Assembly: GCA_038237475.1 (NCBI GenBank)
Contig: JBBRYS010000006.1
Coordinates: forward strand, 62,001-126,000
Direction: 5' to 3'
Origin: JAOAPY01 sp038237475
GTDB taxonomy: Bacteria > Acidobacteriota > Blastocatellia > Pyrinomonadales > Pyrinomonadaceae
DNA length: 64,000 nucleotides
Shown piece after piece: positions 23,984 to 33,211 of the stretch. Both the position numbers and the translations under genes were made by a program. Each line of letters opens with the position of its first letter. The stretch's first letter is position 1. The notes under the pieces were generated by a model. It had not been told where the DNA came from, searched no databases, and saw nothing but the letters and a program-made list of their open reading frames with translations.

Positions 23984-25963
23984 ATGCGTTGCAGATTATT
24001 TGGAGCCTGTCTCGTCCTGTTGCTGGCTTTGGGATCGGTGTTGGCCGTGCCGGCTGATGAAGCCCCGCAGTGGCTGCAACAAGCTGCGGGAGTTAAGCCG
24101 CCAACCTACGACAAAGAAGTGCCGGCGGTAGTGTTGAGGAAGGATCAGGCAATCGTGGTTAGCGATGACGGTCGGCTCACGACCACGACCACCTTTGCCG
24201 TTCGCGTGCTGACCCGAGAAGGCCGCTACTATGCTCATGCGGTCGAACTATACCTTACTAACAGCGGTAAGATCCGCGAACTCAACGCGTGGCTTATTCG
24301 ACCAAATGGCTTTGTCAAGAAGTACGGCAAAGATCAAACAGCAGATCGAGTCAGCGATCCTAACGACATCTACGATGAGTATCGAGTAAAAGTCATTGAC
24401 GCTTCGAGCGACGCCGATGCCGGAGTGGTCTTCGGCTACCAGGCAGTCTCTGAGGAGCGGCCGCTTTTTAATCAGGATGTCTGGCGTTTCCAAAATCGGC
24501 TCCCAACGCTTACGTCCCGTTACTCTCTGTCCCTGCCCAGCGGCTGGCGCGCCCATAGTGTCACTTTCAATCATGCCAGGGTCGAACCGGGCGTGGCCGG
24601 CTCGACTTACACATGGGAGTTGCACGATCTGAATCCCATAAAACCCGAACCCGCCAGCCCCGAAGTCAGTAATCTGGCTCCGCGCATAGCCGTCAATTAT
24701 TTTCTTCCGGAAGGGAGCAGCAGCGGCACGGGTGGTAAGGGTTTTGAAGATTGGGTGCAGGTATCGCGCTGGCTCTCGCAACTACATGACCCGCAGGCAG
24801 TGCCTGATGAAAGCCTCGGTGCGAAAGCTCGCGAATTGACTGCCAATGCGAAAACCGAACTGGACCGGATCAAGGCGATCGCGCGATTCGTCCAGGGCTT
24901 GCAATACATTTCCATTGACATTGGCATTGGTCGCGGCAACGGCATGCGGCCTCACACTGCTACTCAAGTGCTGGCTAAGGCCTACGGCGACTGCAAGGAC
25001 AAAGCAAACCTGATGCGGTCGATGTTGAAAACGATAAATATTACCGCCTACCCGGTCGTGATCTATTCCGGTGATGCCACCTGGGTTCGTGAAGAGTGGG
25101 CTTCGCCAAGCCAATTTAACCACTGCATTATCGCCGTCAAAGTGAGCGACGAAATACAAAGCCCTGCAGTTATCCAGCACGCCACGCTCGGCCGTCTCTT
25201 AATCTTTGACGCCACCGACTCCAACACGATGGTCGGCGACCTACCTGAGGACGAGCAGGGAAGCTTTGCTCTTTTAGTAGCAGGCGACGCAGGCCGGCTA
25301 TTCAAGATGCCTTCGCTCCCGCCCGAGTCGAGTTCCTTTGATAGGCAGGCGGTGGTCGATCTTTCTCCCGAGGGTGCTATTTCCGCAACCGTTCACGAAA
25401 CATCCAGCGGTCAAACCGCAGCCCGGCAGCGAGGCGAATTCCGCGAGCTGTCGAGCGCTGAATATCTGAAGATGATTGAAGCCTGGATCTCAAACGGCGC
25501 GACGGCGGCGAAATTGTCGAAGGTCGAACCCAAAGACAGTAGCGACGGCGGGCGCTTTGATCTGGATGTCGCCTTCACAGCGAATTCTTATGCCCAGTTA
25601 ATGCAGAACCGGCTGTTGGTCTTTAAGCCGGCGATCGTCTCGCGGCACGATTCGCTGTTTCTCACCGAACCAACCCGGCAGCATTCGGTAGTCCTCGATT
25701 CGCGCTCGTTGAGCGAAACCGTGCGCATCAAGCTGCCGGCCGGGTTCGATGTCGACGAAATGCCCGACGCTGTTTCGCTCGACACTGCCTTCGGCACTTA
25801 CAAGACGACCTATGAAGTGAAGGGCGGCGAGCTACTTTTTAGCAGGAAGATGGCGGTCAAGGCTGGGACCATCCCGGCTGCGGAGTATCAGTCTGTCCGC
25901 AGCTTCTATGAAAAGGTCCGCGCCGCCGATCAGGCCCCGGTTGTGCTGATGAGAAAACAGTAA
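23984..25963 (+). CDS. DUF3857 and transglutaminase-domain exported protein
   Basis: 659 residues with a signal peptide (CLVLLLALGSVLAVPADE). DUF3857 covers about 50-230. The transglutaminase core has a complete triad: C337 in YGDCKDKANLM, H380 in QFNHCIIAVKV and D409 in IFDATDSN. The C-terminal part resembles DUF2569/DUF3858-type beta domains. Such proteins act in the periplasm; the reaction is unproven but the papain-like triad suggests acyl transfer or peptide hydrolysis. It has a good ribosome binding site (AAGGAG) and follows a catalytically altered paralogue, so the two may work as a pair. Confidence 0.88.
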   Translation: MRCRLFGACLVLLLALGSVLAVPADEAPQWLQQAAGVKPPTYDKEVPAVVLRKDQAIVVSDDGRLTTTTTFAVRVLTREGRYYAHAVELYLTNSGKIRELNAWLIRPNGFVKKYGKDQTADRVSDPNDIYDEYRVKVIDASSDADAGVVFGYQAVSEERPLFNQDVWRFQNRLPTLTSRYSLSLPSGWRAHSVTFNHARVEPGVAGSTYTWELHDLNPIKPEPASPEVSNLAPRIAVNYFLPEGSSSGTGGKGFEDWVQVSRWLSQLHDPQAVPDESLGAKARELTANAKTELDRIKAIARFVQGLQYISIDIGIGRGNGMRPHTATQVLAKAYGDCKDKANLMRSMLKTINITAYPVVIYSGDATWVREEWASPSQFNHCIIAVKVSDEIQSPAVIQHATLGRLLIFDATDSNTMVGDLPEDEQGSFALLVAGDAGRLFKMPSLPPESSSFDRQAVVDLSPEGAISATVHETSSGQTAARQRGEFRELSSAEYLKMIEAWISNGATAAKLSKVEPKDSSDGGRFDLDVAFTANSYAQLMQNRLLVFKPAIVSRHDSLFLTEPTRQHSVVLDSRSLSETVRIKLPAGFDVDEMPDAVSLDTAFGTYKTTYEVKGGELLFSRKMAVKAGTIPAAEYQSVRSFYEKVRAADQAPVVLMRKQ

Positions 25964-25983
25964 AGAGTCGGAACCGAAAAGAA

Positions 25984-26069
25984 GTCCGTGAATCGGACGA
26001 ATGATAGTAACCCAGCGTTTTATCGCTGGGACTCGGTCGGGAATTGAGAACGCAGTCCGTGAAGCGGAC
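25984..26069. repeat. Composite hairpin repeat, locus 2
   Basis: GTCCG/CGGAC (25984-25998), CCCAGCG/CGCTGGG (26011-26030) and GTCCG/CGGAC (26055-26069) in the gap between the convergent transglutaminase and aminotransferase genes. Same components as at 18689-18820. Confidence 0.7.
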
Positions 26070-26115
26070 GGCTGAAAAGGTTGAAGGATCCTACGGTTAC
26101 ATTCACCCGTCCGTT

Positions 26116-26970
26116 TTACGGCGTGCGACCGCTGAGTTTGTCGAAAGCCTCGCGCAGTACTGCGGCCAAACTGCCCACTCCCACTGAATAGGTGCGAAAT
26201 TCGAAAGCGGAAACAATAGCCACACCCAGCCCTGCCGAAGTCAGGAATATTTCATCAGCCTCGCGCAGATCCTGCATGTCATAGACACCTTCGATGAGTG
26301 GGACAAAGTGTTGCGCGGCGAGCTTAATCACGAAGTCTCGCGTGACACCCGCCAGTGCTCCAGTGCTCAGTGCCGGCGTATGGATCGTTCCGTCTTTGGC
26401 CCAGAAGATATTCGCCATGCTCGCTGAAACAATCTCACCGCGTTCGTTTAGCATGACTGCTTCGTCAAAATCCCGAGCGTGTGCTTCCTCCCATGACAAC
26501 ACATTATCCAGATAATTCAATGTCTTGATGCCCGCCACCGGTGAGAACGAGTTGAACCGATAGGGTGAGACAGCAATGCCGAGCCCGGAGGGCGAAACTC
26601 TTTGCGGGTCTGCAGTCAGGAGTAAGAGATCTGTTTTGCGCGGGCCGGGTGGTTTCGCCTGCCAGACATGCGTACTGCTGCGAGCGAGCAGGATTACGCG
26701 CGCGAGCCCATCGCGCACCTCGTTTACCTTAATCAGTTTGCTGAGCGCAGCGCCGACAATCTCTTCGCTACACTCCTCGCAGCTGATGCCGAGGCGATCT
26801 GCATGTTGATTGAGACGGGCCCAGTGCTCCGGCCATAAGAAAGACTGCCCCGCGTAAATGGCTACGCTCGTAAAAACGCCGCGTCCATATAACATCGCCG
26901 AGGAAACCGGTGCGATGCGGGCCTTCGCGGCCTCGAGCATGACTTTGTTGAGATAGATGACCGGATGCAC
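26116..26970 (-). CDS. Class IV PLP-dependent aminotransferase (IlvE/PabC family)
   Basis: 284 residues with fold-type IV features: YLNKVMLEAAKARIAPVSSA and MLYGRGVFTSVAIYAG near the N terminus, the PLP lysine in VAGIKTLNYLDNVLSWEEA, then EAVMLNERGEIVSASMANIF, TPALSTGALAGVTRDFVI and DEIFLTSAGLGVAIVS. The family includes branched-chain aminotransferase, D-alanine aminotransferase and aminodeoxychorismate lyase. The short length and spacing favour the PabC-like group (folate pathway), but the substrate is uncertain. It lies 23 nt downstream of purL and is probably co-transcribed. Confidence 0.85.
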   Translation of the reverse strand: MHPVIYLNKVMLEAAKARIAPVSSAMLYGRGVFTSVAIYAGQSFLWPEHWARLNQHADRLGISCEECSEEIVGAALSKLIKVNEVRDGLARVILLARSSTHVWQAKPPGPRKTDLLLLTADPQRVSPSGLGIAVSPYRFNSFSPVAGIKTLNYLDNVLSWEEAHARDFDEAVMLNERGEIVSASMANIFWAKDGTIHTPALSTGALAGVTRDFVIKLAAQHFVPLIEGVYDMQDLREADEIFLTSAGLGVAIVSAFEFRTYSVGVGSLAAVLREAFDKLSGRTP

Positions 26971-26993
26971 AGCGCGGCTCCGGCTACGCTCTG

Positions 26994-29255
26994 CTAACCT
27001 GTCGCGACCAGTGCTTCAGCGCGCAGCTTACTCTCCAGCGACGTTCTCCAGATATTTTCCAAATCGTTGACATCGGCCTTGATTGCACTTTCGCCATTTA
27101 CAGCAATGCTCAACTCGGCGCCTGTCACACGACCAATGATCGCCAACGGACAATCATGGCGGGTAGCAATCTCTTCGAGCGCAACGCGCGACTTTGCTGC
27201 GAAGCTAACCAGAATCCGGGACGGCGACTCACTAAACAACAGCGCGTTGACTAAGCGATCGCCGGCCAAATCAAACTGGGCTCCGATGGCGTCGCGGTTG
27301 AGAGAGGAAAAACAAGACTCAGCCAGCGCCACCGCTAACCCTCCATCAGAACAATCGTGAGCCGAAACTAAAAGGCCGGCATCTGCCGCTTCCAGACAGG
27401 TAGCTTGCACCGCCAGTTCCCGCGTCAGATCAAGCTGCGGCACTCGGCCGCCGTCGATCATTTCCGCGGTTGAGTAGCCGAGCACGGTGGCGGCGAACTC
27501 GCTGATCGAAAGATCGTCGCCGGTCTGTCCCAGCAGCGCCACCAGGTCTCCTTCATTCTTGAAACCGGGTTGAATGATGCGGTGCACGTCTTCGATTAAT
27601 CCGACCATGCCGATGACCGGCGTCGGCAGGATTCCGCTGCCTTCAGTCTCGTTATAAAAAGAGACATTGCCGGATACCACCGGGGTCTTGAATGCCCGGC
27701 AGGCTTCAGCCATGCCGTCGATTACTTCTGAAAAGGACCACATCACTTCCGGTTTTTCAGGGGAAGCAAAATTCAGACAATTCGTAATCGCGAGCGGACG
27801 CGCTCCCACGCAGACAACGTTGCGTGCAGCTTCAGCGACGACCAGCGCGGCGCCCTTACGCGGGTCGGCAGCGCAGTAGCGGCCATTGCCGTCTAGTGAG
27901 ATCGCCAGCGCACAACGTGTTTCCTTGATGCGAACCACGGCGGCATCCGCGCCCGGCAGGACCGCTGTGTTGGTGCGGACCATGTGATCGTACTGGCGAT
28001 AAACCCATTGTTTCGAAGCGAGGTTGGGCGAAGCCAGAAGCTGTCGCAGAGCATCGTTTGGATTGTGATCTACAAGCGGTGGCTTTTCGATACCAGCTTT
28101 TCGCTGGGGCGGCGACATGGGCCGTTCATAACGGGGAGCCTCGTCCGTCAGGGCTGAAACAGGAATGTCTGCCACCGTCTCGCCGTTATGAAGTACGCGC
28201 ATTTGCTGGCCCTCGCGCACGCGGCCAATCACGACTGCCTCAAGATCCCACTTCCGAAAGATGTCAACAACCTCGCGCTCGCGCCCGGCATGGGCCACGA
28301 TCAGCATGCGTTCCTGACTCTCCGAGAGCAGCATCTCGTAGGCCGTCATGTCCGTTTCGCGTTGCGGCACCAGGGAAAGATCGATCTCAACACCAGTGCC
28401 GGCCCTTGCTGCCATCTCGCACGAGGATGAGGTCAGGCCGGCGGCGCCCATATCCTGAATGCCGGCAACCGCTCCGCTGCGCATCGCTTCCAGGCAAGCC
28501 TCGAGCAGAAGCTTTTCCAAAAACGGATCGCCAACCTGGACCGTCGGTCTTTTCTCGAGTGCCTCGTCGTCAAATTCAGCCGAGGCCATCGTAGCTCCAT
28601 GAATGCCATCGCGTCCGGTCCTGGCGCCTACATAAAGGATGGGGTTGCCAATGCCCGCAGCCTTGCCAAAAAAGATTTGCTCCCGCTTTACGATTCCCAG
28701 CGCAAATGCATTGACCAGCGGATTGAAGGCATAGGCATCGTCGAAGGCGACTTCTCCACCGACAGTGGCTACGCCGAAAGCGTTTCCGTAATGGGCGATG
28801 CCCGCTACGACTCCGGCCAGCAGCGAGCGATTACGCCGGCCATGTCTGGGATCATCGAGCGAGCCGAAACGCAAACTGTTCATTGCCGCAATGGGACGCG
28901 CGCCCATCGTGAAGATATCGCGCAGGATACCGCCGACGCCGGTGGCTGCTCCCTGAAAGGGTTCGATGAATGAAGGATGATTGTGTGATTCAACTTTAAA
29001 AGCGGCGCACCAACCGTCCCCGAGGTGAACCACACCTGCGTTCTCGCCCGGAGGAACAATGACTCGCTCGCCTGTGGTTGGCAGGCGCTGCAGGTGTACG
29101 CGCGAAGACTTGTAGGAACAATGCTCAGACCACATCACTGAGAAGATGCCCAGCTCAGCCATTGATGGCTCGCGTCCAAGTAATTCTCGAATGTGCGCGA
29201 ATTCCTGCGCGGTCAAATTGTGAGCGGAGACTACTTCGGGAGTGATGGGTTCCAT
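26994..29255 (-). CDS. purL: Phosphoribosylformylglycinamidine synthase subunit PurL
   Basis: 753 residues, the size of the small bacterial PurL that works with PurS and PurQ. Conserved blocks include the start (SMAELGIFSVMWSEHCSYKS), SHNHPSFIEPFQGAATGVGG, RDIFTMGARPIA, IQDMGAAGLTSSSCEMAARA, GNVSFYNETEG and SAHDCSDGGLAVALAESCF. It converts FGAR to FGAM with ATP and ammonia in purine synthesis. purQ and purS lie 12 kb away on the same strand and purB nearby, so the pathway genes are dispersed. Confidence 0.97.
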   Translation of the reverse strand: MEPITPEVVSAHNLTAQEFAHIRELLGREPSMAELGIFSVMWSEHCSYKSSRVHLQRLPTTGERVIVPPGENAGVVHLGDGWCAAFKVESHNHPSFIEPFQGAATGVGGILRDIFTMGARPIAAMNSLRFGSLDDPRHGRRNRSLLAGVVAGIAHYGNAFGVATVGGEVAFDDAYAFNPLVNAFALGIVKREQIFFGKAAGIGNPILYVGARTGRDGIHGATMASAEFDDEALEKRPTVQVGDPFLEKLLLEACLEAMRSGAVAGIQDMGAAGLTSSSCEMAARAGTGVEIDLSLVPQRETDMTAYEMLLSESQERMLIVAHAGREREVVDIFRKWDLEAVVIGRVREGQQMRVLHNGETVADIPVSALTDEAPRYERPMSPPQRKAGIEKPPLVDHNPNDALRQLLASPNLASKQWVYRQYDHMVRTNTAVLPGADAAVVRIKETRCALAISLDGNGRYCAADPRKGAALVVAEAARNVVCVGARPLAITNCLNFASPEKPEVMWSFSEVIDGMAEACRAFKTPVVSGNVSFYNETEGSGILPTPVIGMVGLIEDVHRIIQPGFKNEGDLVALLGQTGDDLSISEFAATVLGYSTAEMIDGGRVPQLDLTRELAVQATCLEAADAGLLVSAHDCSDGGLAVALAESCFSSLNRDAIGAQFDLAGDRLVNALLFSESPSRILVSFAAKSRVALEEIATRHDCPLAIIGRVTGAELSIAVNGESAIKADVNDLENIWRTSLESKLRAEALVATG

Positions 29256-29306
29256 AATCAGAAGGCCGAAAGGCAGTAAGCAGGCTAGTCCGGTACTGCC
29301 CGCTAC

Positions 29307-29873
29307 CTACTGCTTTTTTCCCACTAGCTTTTCTATCGCGGCACGCAGCTCCGGGGTATTGATGCGCCCAAAATGTCTGAACACAACCTTGCGATCGGCA
29401 TCGTAAAGGAAAGTGGCCGGCAGCGCGCCGCTCCAGCTCTTATCAACACTGAGGATGGCCGGCTCAGGATCCGAAACATTCAGGAGATAGACAGGCATCG
29501 TAGCCTGCATCTCTCGCAGAAAATTCGGAACCGTAGTCTTGATGTCCGGCGGGTCGTCGAGCGAAATTGCAATAAAGTCGAGTCCCTGAGAGCGATAGTC
29601 CTGATCAATCTGGATCAGATCGGGAAACTCGTCGCGACAGGGATCGCACCAGGTGGCCCAGAAGTTCACCAGCAGGGGCCTGGCTTGTTTGGCATTATTG
29701 GTTCCCCCCAGCTGCAGGAGTTGTTTCAACTCTTCGAGATTCACCAACTGCACAACGATGTCACTGGAAGCGGGCTTATGCGCGCGGCCACGACGCGTCT
29801 GCGCCGGGGCCGCGACACAAGCCGCCAGTATGGCTGCCGAGAGAGAGAGAGGAAGCAGGCTACCTTTGCGCAT
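29307..29873 (-). CDS. TlpA-like exported thioredoxin-fold protein
   Basis: 188 residues with an N-terminal signal peptide (LLPLSLSAAILAACVAAPAQ) and a redoxin domain with the active-site CxxC in NFWATWCDPCRDEFPDLI, followed by LDFIAISLDDPPD, the cis-proline region GALPATFLYDADRKV and RHFGRINTPELRAAI. The family reduces or transfers thiols in the periplasm. The ATG overlaps the TGA of the preceding redoxin gene by one base (TGATG), so translation is coupled. The AACVAAP stretch could also be a lipobox-like site. Confidence 0.88.
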   Translation of the reverse strand: MRKGSLLPLSLSAAILAACVAAPAQTRRGRAHKPASSDIVVQLVNLEELKQLLQLGGTNNAKQARPLLVNFWATWCDPCRDEFPDLIQIDQDYRSQGLDFIAISLDDPPDIKTTVPNFLREMQATMPVYLLNVSDPEPAILSVDKSWSGALPATFLYDADRKVVFRHFGRINTPELRAAIEKLVGKKQ

Positions 29874-30481
29874 CAGGCCCTTTTGATCGAACAGCCAAAA
29901 GCCATGGCGGTAGTCTTGGCGATCGGCTTACCGGCGATGACGGCATCCATCGCATCACGCAACTCGTTCGAGTTAACCTGTGACTCGTCTTTACTGTTGT
30001 CGATGCGTCCGTGATAGACGAGCTTGTTGTTCGCGTCAAGCAGGTATGCTTCGGGGGTCCGCGTCGCGCCCAGCTTGTCGGCAATTTGGTTTCCGGAATC
30101 TTTCAGAACGGGAAAAGTAAAATGCTTTTCGGCGGCGTGAGCCTTGACCGCATCGGCGCTCTCGGTAGCATTGGAATTGATCCCGATAACGGTAATGCCC
30201 TGCTTGCCGTAGGCGTCTGCGAGGGCCTGCATGCGTTCGTTATAACCGTTTGAGACCGGACATTGAACCGAGATAAAGATTAGCACCGAGCCATTCTTGC
30301 CCTTCAGCGAACTCAAGGTGTGGGTCTTCCCATCAACACCGGGAAGCGAAAAATCCTCGACCGCTGAACCAATGGAAGGGACCGGCAGGGCTTCGTCATT
30401 GAGAACGCCGCTCGCCATAACCGTACCCGTTAGGATCAGGAACGCAGCCAGGACCACGGAGGTAATATGTTGCTTTTTCAT
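29873..30481 (-). CDS. Exported AhpC/TSA-type redoxin
   Basis: About 202 residues from the ATG at 30481, which has AAGGAG upstream; the longer in-frame start is unlikely. A signal peptide (TSVVLAAFLILTGTVMASG) precedes a peroxiredoxin-like domain (FSLPGVDGKTHTLSSLKGKN, VLIFISVQCPVSNGYNERM). The single Cys in QCPVS takes the peroxidatic position, lacking the second Cys of a CxxC. It ends ADKLGATRTPEAYLLDANN, typical of thioredoxin-like exported proteins. Together with the coupled TlpA-like gene it forms a two-gene periplasmic thiol unit. Confidence 0.87.
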   Translation of the reverse strand: MKKQHITSVVLAAFLILTGTVMASGVLNDEALPVPSIGSAVEDFSLPGVDGKTHTLSSLKGKNGSVLIFISVQCPVSNGYNERMQALADAYGKQGITVIGINSNATESADAVKAHAAEKHFTFPVLKDSGNQIADKLGATRTPEAYLLDANNKLVYHGRIDNSKDESQVNSNELRDAMDAVIAGKPIAKTTAMAFGCSIKRA

Positions 30482-30925
30482 CGACGGAGGCTCCTTTTGT
30501 AAAAATGTCACCGGGAGACAATTGAGGGGAAAGATTATCAGGGCCAGGGGGAAAAGGGCAAAGGGAGAGGAGGAAAAGACTTAGCCGCGGATGAGCGCGG
30601 ACAGCGCGGATAGAAATTGGCCACAGATCGACGCGGATAGAGGCAGCTGAATGACAAATTATTTCAGAGCGTTGCTCCGACAGATCCGCGCTGGCCTGAC
30701 ATCCTAATTCATATCCTCTTTATCCGCGTTCATCTGCGGCTAACTTCTACTTGCCGCGGATTTCGCGGAGATGGCCGATAAAATTTAGCCACAGATTTAC
30801 ACAGATGAGCACCGGACTGAAACTGTTCCACGCCTTCCCACCTAAGTCTTCTTGTGCAGATCCGTCTCTATCCGTGTCTATCTGTGGCCAATTCCTGTCC
30901 GCGCTCATCCGCTGCTAACTTCTTC
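30482..30925. other. Intergenic 444 bp, dominated by repeat element
   Basis: Almost all of it is the element described at 30581-30919; the first 100 bp carry the promoter side of the redoxin genes. No gene seen. Confidence 0.6.
30581..30919. repeat. Element with about 40-bp imperfect terminal inverted repeats
   Basis: The left end (30581-30628, TTAGCCGCGGATGAGCGCGG then TTGGCCACAGAT) matches the reverse complement of the right end (30880-30919), apart from a 9-nt insertion and a few substitutions. Internal shorter copies of the same words (ATCCGCGTTCATCTGCGG, AGCCACAGATTTACACAGAT) give a nested structure. No ORF inside. It has the form of a non-autonomous element or a dispersed repeat of the CCACAGAT-CGCGGATG kind. 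Confidence 0.7.
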
Positions 30926-33211
30926 CTACGGCCCACACTCGACGTTACTGTGCGTGATCACAGCGCCAAAACGCTGCTGATATTCGGCTGAGGTAATGAA
31001 AGCACAGACCATGGCGCGATAGTTGTTGGGCACTCGCTGGTTCAAGATGTCGAGCCAGAAACCATATCCGCCCTGATCAGGATTACGCCTGAGATAACCA
31101 AAATACTGCATCAGCACAAAAGCGTTGTTATATTCAGCCTGAACAAATTGGGAGTCGTCGGCCACCAGTCGTACGATTCGTGCCCGGCTCTGATTCGCAT
31201 TCCAGTCATCGAGCAAGACCTGCCGTTGCGCTGACAGGTTTACGCCTGAGGCGTTCAACACCTTTTGAATCAAGGCGTCGATGAATTGACTTCCGTCCAT
31301 GCTTGCCGGATAGCTTTGCAGAAACTCTGCTCGCTGGACCCAATCTGCGGCGAATGCCTGCTTTTTAGTTTCCAGGGTCGCGCCTCCCACTACTAACGCC
31401 CGATCGGCAGAGAACTCCGCAAACGCCGGCCGGCGGCCAAGCGATGACTTGTAGACGCGATAGACAAACCCGCCCGTCTCCTGAAATTCAGTCTCGATAA
31501 AGAAAGCCGCGCTCACGCCGATTCGCCGCTGCGACAAACACACCGCATCGCCAATGGGACAGGGGGGCGGGTTGCTGACGCTGTTCCCTTCTATCCTCTC
31601 CGTCCAGTAATCGAGTCCTGCGGTGTCTGCTTGCCGATTAAGGAAATCGCTGTAGTGCTGTTGCACGAAGAACTGCGATCCGTCGATAGGATTCGCGGGT
31701 GTTGGCGTCGGACTCGGCGAGGGAGTCGGGCTCGGCGTTGGTGTTGCCGTCGGGCTCGGCGTTGGTGTCGCCGTCGGACTCGGTGTTGGCGTCGCGGTTG
31801 GGCTCGGTGTTGGCGTCGCTGTTGGGCTCGGCGTTGGCGTCGCTGTTGGACTCGGCGTTGGCGTCGGGGTAGGTGTGGGCGACGGACTCGGATCAACTTC
31901 GGGTACTGTCGATAAGGCCAACCCGACGTCAATACGTTTCCTAACAGGCCCACCGATATCGACAGTGGTCTCGTTGCGCGAGAGGTGCTGCACAATCTTC
32001 TTATTCGTCAAATTAGGAAAGTTCGCACGCAACAACGCGACTTCGCCGGCGGCTATCGGAGCCGCCATCGACGTGCCGCTCCAGGTTCCATAATTGCCGT
32101 TCGGCACGGTACTCAATATTCCTTCACCGGGCGCCACCACTTGAATCCATGACCCGCGGGTTGAGAAAGTCGCCAAAGTGTCCTGCTGGGTCGAGGCTCC
32201 AACCGCCAGCAAACCACCGATATTTTCCGCGGCGGGGTACATTCGAGTTGAGTCGGTCGTATTTCCGGCGCCGGCAACGATGACCAGGTAGGGATTTACC
32301 GCAGCCGGAAAATCCTCTTCGCCAGGCACCGCTACGTTGTCGCAGACCCGATTTAGTATGCTGCGGAGCAAGCGCGTTTGGCGCGGCGTGGCCAGGCTCA
32401 TGTTGATAACGTCGGCGCCCCGATCGACAGCATAAGAAATGGCTTCGGCCAGCACCCAGATATTGCCAATGCCCTGCTGGTTCAAGACCCTGACCGGAAT
32501 AATTTTCGCCTCTGGCGCAATCAAGGCGATCAGCCCGGCCACATGCGTACCATGTCCGTATGGTCCAATGCTCTGGCTGCCGGCTTCACTGGGATCGTTA
32601 TCCATGTCGACAAAGTCATAGCCCGGCAACATATGTCCAGCCAACACCGGGTGTGTGACGTCGATGCCGGTATCAAGCACCGCGACTTTGATGGGACCCG
32701 CCGGTCCAGTGCCGCGGTTGATTTGATGGGCCGCCGCGAGATGTATTTTTTGGGGCGCCCATTGCGCAGCGTAAGCGCCGGCATCGCCACCAATATTCCA
32801 GGAGTTCCCGATATTCCATGAGTTTCCCCCACCCTCGGGAGGCAGGGCGACATAATTAGGTTCAGCGTAGATGACTCGCGACAGGCCGTCCGCGAGCAAC
32901 GCTGCAACCTTGGCATTGACCGCCATCCCATCGGTGATTCTCAAGCGATAAATTGGGCGGGACCCGAACTGGTAGTTCGGCGCCGCGGGCATCAGGGAAT
33001 ACGAAGCTTGAATGCCTGGAAGATCAGCGGTTGAAGTGAGCTTGACGACCACTTCTCCAGCAATGAAATCATCTTCAGATCCGGGCGCGTTCACTGACAC
33101 GGCGCCGGCTAACACCGGAGCAGCTTGTTCACCCCCACACACGAAAAGGCCCGCCATCAAAAAGAGACAGCAGAGCAGCACCAGCGGAAAACGCGAATTG
33201 CAGATTTTCAT
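30926..33211 (-). CDS. Secreted subtilisin-like S8 protease with P/T/S linker and DUF4214
   Basis: About 761 residues from the ATG at 33211, chosen because it starts the signal peptide (KICNSRFPLVLLCCLFLMAG). Next come an inhibitor-like prodomain (GEVVVKLTSTADLPGIQ to IYAEPNYVALPPE) and an S8 catalytic domain with Asp about 180 (VAVLDTGIDVTHP), His about 218 (GHGTHVAGLI) and Ser about 380 (SGTSMAAPIAAGE). A PTPSPTAT repeat linker and a DUF4214 domain (FVQQHYSDFLNRQADTAGLD) follow. DUF4214 is typical of surface or exported proteins. It lies downstream of the TPR-CHAT operon on the same strand, 219 nt from its end, and shares DUF4214 with the gene at 37806. Confidence 0.9.
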   Translation of the reverse strand: MKICNSRFPLVLLCCLFLMAGLFVCGGEQAAPVLAGAVSVNAPGSEDDFIAGEVVVKLTSTADLPGIQASYSLMPAAPNYQFGSRPIYRLRITDGMAVNAKVAALLADGLSRVIYAEPNYVALPPEGGGNSWNIGNSWNIGGDAGAYAAQWAPQKIHLAAAHQINRGTGPAGPIKVAVLDTGIDVTHPVLAGHMLPGYDFVDMDNDPSEAGSQSIGPYGHGTHVAGLIALIAPEAKIIPVRVLNQQGIGNIWVLAEAISYAVDRGADVINMSLATPRQTRLLRSILNRVCDNVAVPGEEDFPAAVNPYLVIVAGAGNTTDSTRMYPAAENIGGLLAVGASTQQDTLATFSTRGSWIQVVAPGEGILSTVPNGNYGTWSGTSMAAPIAAGEVALLRANFPNLTNKKIVQHLSRNETTVDIGGPVRKRIDVGLALSTVPEVDPSPSPTPTPTPTPSPTATPTPSPTATPTPSPTATPTPSPTATPTPSPTATPTPSPTPSPSPTPTPANPIDGSQFFVQQHYSDFLNRQADTAGLDYWTERIEGNSVSNPPPCPIGDAVCLSQRRIGVSAAFFIETEFQETGGFVYRVYKSSLGRRPAFAEFSADRALVVGGATLETKKQAFAADWVQRAEFLQSYPASMDGSQFIDALIQKVLNASGVNLSAQRQVLLDDWNANQSRARIVRLVADDSQFVQAEYNNAFVLMQYFGYLRRNPDQGGYGFWLDILNQRVPNNYRAMVCAFITSAEYQQRFGAVITHSNVECGP
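31734..31853 (-). repeat. Coding tandem repeat, 24-bp period, five units
   Basis: Encodes the PTPSPTAT linker of the S8 protease. Units differ at a few third and second positions. Length variation between strains would change the spacing between protease and DUF4214 domains. Confidence 0.85.

Noticed and set aside
28058..28973. Two long plus-strand ORFs inside purL
   Set aside because: They are antisense shadows of a highly conserved gene in high-GC sequence.
31734..31853. Regular repeats resembling a CRISPR array
   Set aside because: Units are contiguous without spacers and encode the PTPSPTAT linker in frame.
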